The position numbers were made by a program, and so were the translations under genes. A stretch of DNA of 9,383 nt. Source: Oscillospiraceae bacterium. Its GTDB lineage: Bacteria; Bacillota_A; Clostridia; Oscillospirales; CAG-272. The notes beneath the pieces are model-generated. The model made no database searches and was not told where the DNA came from. It was given only the letters and a program-made list of their open reading frames with translations. Where the stretch lies: NCBI GenBank assembly GCA_015064195.1, contig SVSO01000106.1, positions 1 to 9,383 on the forward strand. Reading direction: 5' to 3'. The first letter of the stretch is position 1. The number at the start of each line of letters is the position of its first letter. Shown piece by piece: positions 1-6,558 of this stretch.

Positions 1-66
1 AACGAACGTATCCAACTCAAAACAAAACTGACACCACTCGAAATGCGATGTCAGTTCGTTGCTTGA
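1..66 (+). CDS. IS3-family transposase (OrfB), C-terminal end only
   Basis: Frame 1 is open from the window edge to TGA at 64-66 and reads NERIQLKTKLTPLEMRCQFVA. This matches the well-known C-terminal tail of IS3-family OrfB integrases, the 'YNNERIQLKLKGLTPVEYR' type that follows the DDE catalytic core. Only the last 21 residues are present, so catalytic residues cannot be examined. The element would insert DNA by DDE transposition, with OrfB normally made by frameshifting from OrfA. An IS3-like right end follows at about 101-127. The family call rests on motif recognition of a short peptide plus the terminal sequence; the subgroup is not determined. Confidence 0.72.
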   Translation, partial: NERIQLKTKLTPLEMRCQFVA

Positions 67-100
67 ATTTAATATTTTCTACCAAACGAGGCTTTTTTGC

Positions 101-127
101 ACTGTCCGCACAATTTGGGGCAGTTCA
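101..127 (-). repeat. Candidate IS terminal inverted repeat (right end)
   Basis: On the - strand this reads TGAACTGCCCCAAATTGTGC followed by GGACAGT, with the 5'-TG terminus typical of IS3-family ends. The partner repeat is off the left edge, so pairing cannot be verified. Confidence 0.5.
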
Positions 128-409
128 CTCAAACGAGGGATCCCGGCATTTACCGAATTATCGCATTACAGTCAAAGCCATCTGTCAAGACTCATAAAGC
201 AGTATTATGGTATGAGCCTGAAGCAATACATCAACGATTTAAGGCTTCAAGCTGCATACAATGATATTATCCTGACAAACAGATCGGTAGAGGAAATTGC
301 TGAAAGTCTTGGCTTTTCAAGCTTCAGCCATTTTAACAAAATATTCAAGGCGAGATTTTCGATTACGCCTGCCTCACTCCGAAAAACCAATGGAGTTTGG
401 ACGATTTGA
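128..409 (+). pseudogene. AraC-family regulator, C-terminal remnant disrupted by the IS
   Basis: From 128 the frame reads LKRGIPAFTELSHYSQSHLSRLIKQYYG and continues through a typical AraC two-helix-turn-helix domain, including the second-HTH signature RSVEEIAESLGFSSFSHFNKIFK, to TGA at 407-409. About 93 residues remain. The N-terminal ligand-binding half expected in this family (full length about 280-300 residues) is missing, and the sequence before 128 is IS. An open frame can be extended back to a TTG at 59, but that codon lies inside the transposase reading frame and has no ribosome binding site, so it is not a credible start. The first helix region looks about three residues shorter than usual, which may indicate further decay. 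It probably once regulated the adjacent alpha-galactosidase gene. Confidence 0.75.
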
Positions 410-420
410 TCCGATATACT

Positions 421-440
421 TGCCGATCTGATAATCGGTA
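421..440. promoter_or_regulatory. Inverted repeat upstream of the alpha-galactosidase promoter, candidate operator
   Basis: TGCCGAT (421-427) and ATCGGTA (434-440) form an imperfect inverted repeat with one G-T mismatch and a 6-base centre. A second arm, TCGGCA (444-449), pairs perfectly with TGCCGA (421-426). The repeats lie 11-20 bp before the -35 box. No T-run follows, so a terminator is unlikely. An operator is possible but unproven. Confidence 0.3.
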
Positions 441-459
441 TGTTCGGCAGCATTTAATC

Positions 460-488
460 TTGACAAGCGGAAGAAAATATGATATAAT
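460..488 (+). promoter_or_regulatory. SigA-type promoter of the alpha-galactosidase gene
   Basis: The -35 box TTGACA (460-465) and -10 box TATAAT (483-488) both match consensus exactly and are separated by 17 bp. TG at 480-481 gives an extended -10. Transcription should start near 495, leaving a leader of about 35 nt before the ATG at 530. Such a promoter should be strong without an activator. Confidence 0.88.
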
Positions 489-529
489 AAGAACCAACAA
501 AAGCGTTTTTGTTAAAGGAGATATATCAT

Positions 530-2455
530 ATGAAATTCCTGCAAAATCCCAGCCGATTCGATCTGCTGCTCGACGATGTCAGCATCTGGGAGCAGAATCC
601 CACCGTCAGCCAGACGTGCGACGGCGCAAAGGTGATCACCACTGTCACCCTCGGCAATCTGCGCATTGTCAACACCGCGCGAAAAATTGAGAAGCACGGT
701 GCATATGAGTGGGTCAATACACTCGAAAATACCGGTGATACGCCAACACCGATCATTTCCGAATTGTGGGACTGCCGCTGTACCCTCCCCCTTCCCCATG
801 AAGAACCGCGCCGCTGGACAGCCATGCTTCCCGATCCCAAAGCGGCGACGAAAATTTTCGCCCCCACCGGCTCAACCTGCTCAGCAGAGGAATTTTACCC
901 GGATCCCGACAGGATCGTGAGCAATTGCCGCGTCAATCATATTTTTGACGGCGAGAGCAAGGACTACACCACCTCCGGCGGCCGCTCCAGCGAAAGCCAT
1001 GCCCCCTTCTTCAACATCCACAAGGACGGTCACGGTGTCATTGCGGCGATCGGTTGGTCAGGACAATGGCACTGCCGTATAACGCGCGGTGCAGATGACA
1101 TCACCATCCGCAGCGGCATCGAGAATCTGCATTTCAAGCTGCTGCCCGGCGAAAAAATCCGCACGTCGTCGGTGGTGCTGATGCCTTATGACTGTGATGT
1201 GGTCGATTCGCAGAACAAATGGCGTCGGCTGGTGAAGGATGAATTTTCGCAGGCCGGCAAACGGGTGGACTGGGCACCTTACTGCGCCAGCTTCTGGGGC
1301 GGAAATCCATCCGACACCATGCTGCGTCGGGTGGAATTCATCCGCGAAAACAAGCTCCCCTACGAATACATCTGGATCGACGCAGGCTGGTACGGCATCG
1401 ACAGCAAGCCCACTGCCAATGAATTCGAGGGCGACTGGGGATGGTACACCGGCGACTGGCGGGTCAGTCCGCATACTCATCCCGCCGGACTTCGCGATGT
1501 GAGCCGTGCCATTCACGAGGCGGGGCTTAAGCTGTTGCTTTGGCTTGAACCGGAGCGTGTCCGCGAAAGTACACCGATCGTGGCAGAGCATCCGGAGTAT
1601 TTCCTCGGCGATGGCGGAAATCGCCTGCTCGATCTCAGCAATCCCGATGCGTGGAATTATCTGTTCCATCTGCTCTCCCGGATAATCGAGGAATTGTCCA
1701 TCGACTGCTATCGGCAGGATTTCAATTTTGTGCCGCTCGAACTCTGGCGCGCCAAGGATACCGAGGACCGTCAGGGCATCACGGAGATCGGTCACATTAC
1801 CGGTATGTACGCGCTTTGGGATGCACTGCTCGAGCGATTCCCCAACCTCATCATCGACAACTGCGCATCGGGCGGACGGCGCATCGACATCGAAACCCTC
1901 CGCCGCAGCATTCCGCTCTGGCGCAGTGACGTTTACTGTCCCGCCAACTTCGACGTGGAGATTGCACAGATGCACAATCTGACCTTCGGCAGCTGGTTAC
2001 CTTATTCCGGCTCGGCGATCAAGGAATATGACCTGTACAATATCCGAAGCGGTTATGCGCCCGCAGTCAGTGCGATGCAGTACTTCTACGCCGACAATTC
2101 GCCGGAGGATGCCAACCAGCAGCTCCGGCAGTGTACGGAGTACCGCCGTGTCAGACCCTATCTTTCGGAGGATCTCTATCCGCTCACCGAGCCTTCGCCG
2201 AAGCTGGATGTATGGTGCGCGGCGCAGTATGACCGTCCGTCGCAGGGCGATGGACTTCTGCAGATCTTCCGCCGGGAGAATGCGCCGTATGACAGCGCAG
2301 TGTTCCATCTGCGCGGCATCGACGAGGACGCGGAGTATGTACTGGAAGATCTTGACGGCGGCGAAACATCACTCACCGGACATGAGCTTGCCAATCTGCG
2401 GCTGACCATCGACACCCCGCGCACAGCGAAAATCTATATTTATCGAAAGAAATAA
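530..2455 (+). CDS. Alpha-galactosidase, glycoside hydrolase family 36
   Basis: This 641-residue enzyme would hydrolyse terminal alpha-1,6-galactosyl residues of raffinose-type sugars or galactosides by a retaining mechanism. It has no signal peptide, so it should act in the cytoplasm. Family marks are YEYIWIDAGWYG (278-289), LLLWLEPERV (335-344), CYRQDFNF with the expected nucleophile D397, DNCASGGRRID (443-453), and PLWRSD with the expected acid/base D467. The 70-residue spacing of the two aspartates agrees with what I recall for characterised GH36 enzymes. The expected layout is an N-terminal beta-sandwich (about 1-245), a (beta/alpha)8 barrel (about 250-560) and a C-terminal beta domain. 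ATG 530 is chosen over an upstream in-frame TTG at 509 because AAAGGAG (514-520) lies 9 nt before it. It is monocistronic, with a promoter at 460-488 and a terminator at 2474-2515. Exact substrate is not evident. Confidence 0.95.
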   Translation: MKFLQNPSRFDLLLDDVSIWEQNPTVSQTCDGAKVITTVTLGNLRIVNTARKIEKHGAYEWVNTLENTGDTPTPIISELWDCRCTLPLPHEEPRRWTAMLPDPKAATKIFAPTGSTCSAEEFYPDPDRIVSNCRVNHIFDGESKDYTTSGGRSSESHAPFFNIHKDGHGVIAAIGWSGQWHCRITRGADDITIRSGIENLHFKLLPGEKIRTSSVVLMPYDCDVVDSQNKWRRLVKDEFSQAGKRVDWAPYCASFWGGNPSDTMLRRVEFIRENKLPYEYIWIDAGWYGIDSKPTANEFEGDWGWYTGDWRVSPHTHPAGLRDVSRAIHEAGLKLLLWLEPERVRESTPIVAEHPEYFLGDGGNRLLDLSNPDAWNYLFHLLSRIIEELSIDCYRQDFNFVPLELWRAKDTEDRQGITEIGHITGMYALWDALLERFPNLIIDNCASGGRRIDIETLRRSIPLWRSDVYCPANFDVEIAQMHNLTFGSWLPYSGSAIKEYDLYNIRSGYAPAVSAMQYFYADNSPEDANQQLRQCTEYRRVRPYLSEDLYPLTEPSPKLDVWCAAQYDRPSQGDGLLQIFRRENAPYDSAVFHLRGIDEDAEYVLEDLDGGETSLTGHELANLRLTIDTPRTAKIYIYRKK

Positions 2456-2473
2456 TAGAATGAAGAATGATAT

Positions 2474-2515
2474 GCCCTCCAAAAGTGTCAGACTTTTGGG
2501 GGCTGTCATTTTTTT
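2474..2515 (+). terminator. Rho-independent terminator after the alpha-galactosidase gene
   Basis: A GC-rich hairpin has arms GCCCTCCAAAAGT (2474-2486) and ACTTTTGGGGGC (2492-2503), with loop GTCAG, one G-U pair and one bulged C. A T-run follows at 2509-2515. It lies 18 nt after the stop codon. Confidence 0.82.
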
Positions 2516-2594
2516 GGGTTTTGTGCCATTTTCACAAGCGATCTGCCTCCATATTTTCTTTACAAAAACTTCACGCAATTTTACTTTTTATATC

Positions 2595-2612
2595 ATACCT
2601 TTTTGGTATACT
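2595..2612 (+). promoter_or_regulatory. Probable promoter of the PepSY lipoprotein gene, with overlapping inverted repeat
   Basis: TATACT (2607-2612) preceded by TG at 2604-2605 makes an extended -10 box; no good -35 is visible at 17 bp. ATACC (2595-2599) and GGTAT (2605-2609) form a perfect small inverted repeat overlapping the -10, a possible operator. Confidence 0.45.
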
Positions 2613-2644
2613 ATTATTACCAACGATACCTAATGAGGAATTCT

Positions 2645-3043
2645 ATGAAACGCTTCTATTTGTTAACGGCGGCTGCTCTTGTTGCGACGATGCTGTCCGG
2701 CTGCGGTGAAGCTGCCCTGTTTGATGCGATCAAGGCTGAGATGGTGGAGGAGATCCGCGCGGAGCTGTCGGATGCATCGCGCGCCATCGATCCGCCGCCC
2801 GCAATTTCTGCACCTGCGCAGACGGACACCGCTCCCACTTCCGATGGAATCACGCCCGAGCAGGCGAAATCCATCGCTCTCACCCGCGCCGGCCTCACCG
2901 AATCTCAAATTTTCGACTACAACTTCGACATGGACGACGGTCGATATGAGATCGATTTCAACGCCGGACGGTACGAATACGACATCGAGATCCATCCGAA
3001 AACCGGCGAGATCCTGCGTTTTCATTCCGAATACGACGACTAA
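2645..3043 (+). CDS. Small PepSY-domain lipoprotein
   Basis: The 132-residue product begins with a lipoprotein signal peptide: MKR, a hydrophobic stretch, and lipobox LSGC with Cys20, so it should be lipid-anchored outside the membrane. Residues 21-66 form an acidic, then Pro/Ala/Thr-rich linker. Residues about 68-132 (ITPEQAKSIALTRAGL...YEIDFNAGRYEYDIEIHPKTGEIL) match a single PepSY repeat, a fold known from M4 peptidase propeptides and from stand-alone extracytoplasmic proteins thought to inhibit or chaperone peptidases. ATG 2645 is chosen because GAGGA (2635-2639) lies 5 nt before it; two upstream in-frame starts (2603, 2633) lack such a site and would spoil the signal peptide. The link to the flanking sugar genes is unclear. 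No terminator is visible before the next promoter, which starts 16 nt after its stop. Confidence 0.85.
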   Translation: MKRFYLLTAAALVATMLSGCGEAALFDAIKAEMVEEIRAELSDASRAIDPPPAISAPAQTDTAPTSDGITPEQAKSIALTRAGLTESQIFDYNFDMDDGRYEIDFNAGRYEYDIEIHPKTGEILRFHSEYDD

Positions 3044-3058
3044 GATTGAATTATTTCC

Positions 3059-3087
3059 TTGACTTTTCCTGAAAATTGTGATATAAT
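3059..3087 (+). promoter_or_regulatory. SigA-type promoter of the first solute-binding protein gene
   Basis: TTGACT (3059-3064) and TATAAT (3082-3087) are separated by 17 bp, and TG at 3079-3080 gives an extended -10. Transcription should start near 3094, giving a leader of about 80 nt. Confidence 0.85.
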
Positions 3088-3096
3088 AATAAAAGG

Positions 3097-3140
3097 TATT
3101 GAGTATTTTGGCCAAATTGTTTGGGATTTCCTGCTCAATA
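3097..3140 (+). promoter_or_regulatory. 5' leader with inverted repeats upstream of the solute-binding protein gene
   Basis: The leader contains a perfect 7-bp inverted repeat, TATTGAG (3097-3103) with CTCAATA (3134-3140), enclosing the palindrome TTTGGCCAAA (3107-3116) just past the predicted start site. The palindrome could be a repressor operator or part of an RNA structure. I recognise no known riboswitch. Confidence 0.3.
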
Positions 3141-3174
3141 TAGCGACATTACACAAATTTCATGGAGGTTATTT

Positions 3175-4611
3175 ATGCATTGCAACAAAAAGCTGGCGCT
3201 GATTCTGGCCGCACTTCTGGCGGCGCAGACCCTTTCCGCCTGCGGAGGCAGCGACACGTCCGCCGACACCACTTCCGGCACCAACACGACAGCTCCCGAG
3301 GAAACGACGTACGAATATTATCATTCCCTTCAGGGAACCGATCTGGGCGGTGAGACCTTTACCATCTGGTCTCCCTATGCGGAAGATTTATTCATGTACA
3401 TTGAGGAAGAAACCGGCGATCTCATGGATGACACGGTTTATCAGCGCAACCGCTCGGTGGAGGAACAGCTGAATGTAAAGCTGGATTACGTCTTCCACGG
3501 CCTCGGCTCGTCCGGCACTGATCAAAACACCGCCGCTTCCTACGTCCAGTCCCAGATTTTGGCCGGAGACAATGCATTTGATGTTTATCTTGGCGTTCAG
3601 CACACCGGTTATCCCGGCATGATCGCCGAGGGAATGTTCCTCGACTGGAACACCATCCCCAACATCGATATCGACCAGCCCTACTGGTATCAGGGTCTCC
3701 GCGATGTCAACTACGGCAGCAAGATCTATATGTTCACCGGCGCGTACTGCATCGATGCCATGTCCTCCGCCAATTGCCTTCTGTTCAACAAGCGTCTGCT
3801 GGAGGAAGCGCAGATCGAATTCCCCTATCAGATGGTGCTGGACGGCACGTGGACCTTCGATAAGTTCGAGCAGATGGTTGCCGAAACCACCCGCGATCTC
3901 AACGGCGATACCGAGATCAAGGTGGGCGAAGACCAGTTCGGCTATTGGGGATGGGGCTATGAGCAGACCTATGCGCTGTTTATGAGCATGAAGGGCGATA
4001 TTGTCAACAAGGATAAGGACAATATGCCGGTGCTGGACGCTGTCAACGAGAGAAACATCGATATCGTTGACCGGATCAACAAATTCTTCGAGCAGCCGGG
4101 CGCGGCGATGGAATGGAATGACAGCCCCGGAACCCGCACGGCCTTCTCAAGCGGTCTTGTCGCATTCTTCCACGCCAGCATCAGCTTCGTCACCGGCTCC
4201 TTCCGCGAGATGGAGGACGATTTCGGATTTGTTCCCTATCCGAAATATGATGAGAAGCAGGAGGATTATCCCGTCCGCGTGCAGAATACCGCAAAGATGA
4301 CCTACATCCCCACCACCAACAATCGCCTCGACTTCACCGGCGCAGTGCTGGAGGTTATGGCGGCCGAATCCTACAACACCGTCATCCCCACCTACTTTGA
4401 TACTGTTCTCACCGTCAAGGGTGCCCGCGACACAGAATCCGAGCAGATGGTGCCTTACATCCTCGACGGCGCGGTCTTCTGGGATGCGGCAGTGACCAAG
4501 TTCCGCATTACCGATTGCCTCAGAAGCGCAAAGCCGCTGACCACCTATTTTGCCGGCGTTGAAAATGCGGTCAAGGACGAGATCCAGACCATCATGGACA
4601 CCTATCAGTAA
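3175..4611 (+). CDS. ABC-type sugar solute-binding lipoprotein (extracellular family 1-like)
   Basis: This 478-residue protein should bind a sugar or oligosaccharide outside the cell and deliver it to an ABC permease. A lipoprotein signal ends in lipobox LSAC with Cys23, followed by a Ser/Thr/Asp/Gly-rich linker (24-45) and the mature start LGGETFTIWSP. Features of large clostridial family-1 binding proteins include DDTVYQRNRSVEEQLNVKL (85-103), a DLNGD loop (241-245) resembling a calcium-binding site, and a C-terminal stretch from about residue 390 paralogous to the two other binding proteins here. ATG 3175 has GGAGG (3164-3168) 6 nt upstream; an upstream in-frame ATG at 3121 would bury the signal peptide. 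No permease is adjacent, so it is an orphan in this window. The ligand is unknown; the flanking alpha-galactosidase suggests, but does not prove, a galactoside. Confidence 0.88.
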   Translation: MHCNKKLALILAALLAAQTLSACGGSDTSADTTSGTNTTAPEETTYEYYHSLQGTDLGGETFTIWSPYAEDLFMYIEEETGDLMDDTVYQRNRSVEEQLNVKLDYVFHGLGSSGTDQNTAASYVQSQILAGDNAFDVYLGVQHTGYPGMIAEGMFLDWNTIPNIDIDQPYWYQGLRDVNYGSKIYMFTGAYCIDAMSSANCLLFNKRLLEEAQIEFPYQMVLDGTWTFDKFEQMVAETTRDLNGDTEIKVGEDQFGYWGWGYEQTYALFMSMKGDIVNKDKDNMPVLDAVNERNIDIVDRINKFFEQPGAAMEWNDSPGTRTAFSSGLVAFFHASISFVTGSFREMEDDFGFVPYPKYDEKQEDYPVRVQNTAKMTYIPTTNNRLDFTGAVLEVMAAESYNTVIPTYFDTVLTVKGARDTESEQMVPYILDGAVFWDAAVTKFRITDCLRSAKPLTTYFAGVENAVKDEIQTIMDTYQ

Positions 4612-4615
4612 TTGC

Positions 4616-4649
4616 ACAAAAAACGAGCTGCCGCAGCAGCTCGTTTTTT
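4616..4649. terminator. Bidirectional terminator between convergent genes
   Basis: Perfect arms AAACGAGCTGC (4621-4631) and GCAGCTCGTTT (4636-4646) with loop CGCA are flanked by an A-run (4616-4623) and a T-run (4644-4649). The structure can therefore end transcription from the + strand binding-protein gene and from the - strand sialidase-like gene. Confidence 0.9.
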
Positions 4650-4650
4650 C

Positions 4651-6426
4651 TTATGCTTTTGCTTCGATTTTGCGAATGAGCGTGCCCTTGAAGTCACAGC
4701 CCTCCGCCATGGTCTGGAGATGGATGTACGACAGTCCCGTGGGCGTCTCCACGCGGCGCGGCACGGTGAACAGCGTCTTTTCGCCGCAGCAGACGGTCGC
4801 CCATGCCTCATCAAAGGCGATGGTGACGGTGTGCCATACACCGGGGGTCAGCACCCGCGCGTCCAGCTCAAAGTCATAGCCGGCGTAAAGTCCCGCGTAT
4901 TCATCGCTGGGGTTGATCCAGTGGTCGCACAGACGGGTGTGAACGCCGCTTCCCTCCACGCGGATCTCGAGAGTGATGGTGCCCTTGTGCATGGCCGGGA
5001 AGTTCCAGACCACACCCTGACGCTCGGATACCAGCCGCTCGTCGTGGACGCGGCAGATCTGCAGTACCTCGCCGCCGGTGAAATCGGGATCGGGTATGAG
5101 CAGTGCGCCGTCAGTGCGATTCCATGCGCAGTGACCGTTGAAGCCCCTGCCCAAGTGGGAATCGCTGAGGCTCTTCACGAACATATGGGTGGACACATTC
5201 TCGAGGCCCAGCTTGAAATCTTCGCTGCGCTCGGTGGCATAGAGCCAGTCGAGATCGAAGATGGCCATGCGGCGGGAGGCGATATTCTGGCCGTATGCCA
5301 CGAGGATCTTGTTGTTCGGAAGTTCAAGAGCTTGAAACTGATGTACGCTCTTGTCCGCGGAAGTGTAACTGCCGCCCTTGACGCGGAAATCGGAGGCATT
5401 GCGGATCTCATCCAGCCCCAGCTCGCGGAAGCCCGTCCAGTTTACGCCGTCGGAGGTGATAGCCACGTGGTTCACGTCGCGGTTGGTGAAGGCATCCTCG
5501 CCGAAGCCGTTTTTGACGCCATTTCCCACCGGCGGCCATGTGAGGTCGTGATTCGGCTCAGCCAGCGGCCGTGCATTGTTCCAGAAGCAGAGAATGCGGC
5601 CGTCGGACAGTCGGAGCAGGAAGGGCGTGGTCAGCGTGCCGTGGAAAATGGACGGCTCGCCGTCTGTCCATGTGTCGCCGTGATCGTCGGAATAATAAAT
5701 GTAGAAATAATCGAGGGATGTGCGTGCCAGCAGCATGAGGCGGCCGTCGGGAAGCTCGGCCATGTTGGGTTCTGCGCCGTTGTTCTGCCAGCGCATACCG
5801 CGATGGGGATAGACCGGCGTATGCTTGGGCGTGGATTTCAGCGGAATGGGCTTCCAGCTCTCGCCGTCGTCATCGCTGACAATGACGTAGGGATGATACT
5901 CGCTGTCCACCACGTAGGTGGTGACGATGAGCCGCTTTTTGTGGATGAGCGGCACAGGCTGGAACAGATCGCCGAATACAGTGTCGCTGATCTTGACAAG
6001 CTTGGGATTCGTATCGCCCGGGCCGATGTCGGACAGCTCTGCCCATGTGCCCTTGCGCTCTCCGTCACGCCACGATACCAGCGTCACATAGCGTCCCGAC
6101 CACGGGATGCGGGTCGCCGCTCCCATGGCCACTGTTCCCGTCTGCACAACACCCATGTTGATGACCGGCGCGGAACCTTCCGGGCCTTCATGCCGCGTCC
6201 AGTCAAGGCCGTTTTTCGATGCAAGATAGACCGAATAGCCATCCTGTTTCCAGCAGTGGGTCTTGCCCTCCACGCCGTAGTGCCGGATCTCGCCGTCGGG
6301 CATGACGCAAAGTCCGCGACGGGAATCGTCCGGCTGAATGCCCACCACAACGGGGGCGAAAACCTTTGCGAGCCGCCGTTTGTCCGACTCGGTCAGGTTC
6401 TCCTTCATTTTTTCCAGATACCACAT
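4651..6426 (-). CDS. Sialidase-fold (BNR/Asp-box) protein, probable intracellular glycoside hydrolase
   Basis: The 591-residue protein has two canonical Asp boxes, SDDDGESW (184-191) and SDDHGDTW (246-253), and two degenerate ones near 70-76 and 325-330. This indicates a six-bladed beta-propeller of the sialidase superfamily. Residues about 420-591 look like a beta-sandwich, lectin-like domain. No signal peptide is seen, so it should act in the cytoplasm on imported sugars. The N-terminal RIP motif of GH33 sialidases is not at its usual place; the only ATRIP string (104-108) lies later, and I could not assign the Arg triad or Tyr/Glu pair. Sialidase, another propeller hydrolase or a non-catalytic binder all remain possible. 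ATG 6426 is preceded by AAAGGAGG (6434-6441, - strand) at 7 nt; an upstream in-frame ATG at 6474 overlaps the promoter. It is monocistronic. Confidence 0.82.
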   Translation of the reverse strand: MWYLEKMKENLTESDKRRLAKVFAPVVVGIQPDDSRRGLCVMPDGEIRHYGVEGKTHCWKQDGYSVYLASKNGLDWTRHEGPEGSAPVINMGVVQTGTVAMGAATRIPWSGRYVTLVSWRDGERKGTWAELSDIGPGDTNPKLVKISDTVFGDLFQPVPLIHKKRLIVTTYVVDSEYHPYVIVSDDDGESWKPIPLKSTPKHTPVYPHRGMRWQNNGAEPNMAELPDGRLMLLARTSLDYFYIYYSDDHGDTWTDGEPSIFHGTLTTPFLLRLSDGRILCFWNNARPLAEPNHDLTWPPVGNGVKNGFGEDAFTNRDVNHVAITSDGVNWTGFRELGLDEIRNASDFRVKGGSYTSADKSVHQFQALELPNNKILVAYGQNIASRRMAIFDLDWLYATERSEDFKLGLENVSTHMFVKSLSDSHLGRGFNGHCAWNRTDGALLIPDPDFTGGEVLQICRVHDERLVSERQGVVWNFPAMHKGTITLEIRVEGSGVHTRLCDHWINPSDEYAGLYAGYDFELDARVLTPGVWHTVTIAFDEAWATVCCGEKTLFTVPRRVETPTGLSYIHLQTMAEGCDFKGTLIRKIEAKA

Positions 6427-6462
6427 ATGATTTCCTCCTTTGAAATCGGATTTGTTTTCACC

Positions 6463-6491
6463 ATTATACCACATCCGATGCGGGTTGTAAA
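6463..6491 (-). promoter_or_regulatory. Promoter of the sialidase-like gene
   Basis: On the - strand, TTTACA (6491-6486) and TATAAT (6468-6463) are separated by 17 bp with TGG before the -10, an extended -10. The -35 box forms the end of the shared bipartite element at 6486-6518. Confidence 0.85.
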
Positions 6492-6518
6492 TAGCAAAAT
6501 TCTCATTTCAAGTGACAT
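6486..6518 (-). promoter_or_regulatory. Bipartite regulator-binding element, copy 1
   Basis: The + strand reads TGTAAATAGCAAAATTC (6486-6502), 9 variable bases, then GTGACAT (6512-6518). The same arrangement with identical conserved blocks and spacing recurs at 8143-8175. In both copies the element lies directly upstream of, and includes, the -35 box of a - strand gene. This is the usual position for an AraC-type activator contacting RNA polymerase. The AraC gene at 8181 is the obvious candidate regulator (inference). Confidence 0.65.
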
Positions 6519-6524
6519 TTCTCG

Positions 6525-6556
6525 AAAAAATCCGCAGGCAGGCCTGCGGATTTTTT
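6525..6556 (-). terminator. Terminator after the second solute-binding protein gene
   Basis: Arms AAAAAATCCGCAGGC (6525-6539) and GCCTGCGGATTTTTT (6542-6556) are perfectly complementary, with terminal loop bases drawn from GCAGGC. It starts 2 nt after the - strand stop codon and is flanked by A and T runs. It separates this gene from the sialidase-like gene's promoter. Its arms match those of the terminator at 9054-9085. Confidence 0.88.
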
Positions 6557-6558
6557 GT

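Larger units (their letters stand above)
1..127 (+). mobile_element. Right end of an IS3-family insertion sequence (truncated by the window edge)
   Basis: The transposase tail is followed by a short noncoding stretch ending in GGGGCAGTTCA at 117-127. Read on the other strand, the end begins TGAACTGCCCCAAATTGTGC, which resembles IS3-family terminal inverted repeats (TGAACTGCMCCC-type, with terminal TG...CA). Immediately after 127 the sequence becomes recognisable AraC-regulator coding sequence. The boundary near 127 is inferred. The left end and the target duplication lie outside the window; the 3-4 bases starting at 128 (CTC) would be the candidate duplication. Confidence 0.6.

Noticed and set aside
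1058..1975. A 305-codon open frame on the - strand inside the alpha-galactosidase gene
   Set aside because: It is antisense to conserved GH36 catalytic motifs, has no recognisable domain and no start signals.
3048..3064. A possible third copy of the bipartite element at the first binding-protein promoter (GAATT at the same offset before -35)
   Set aside because: Only about 10 of 17 positions match and the distal ATGTCAC block is absent, which is near what AT-rich promoter DNA gives by chance.
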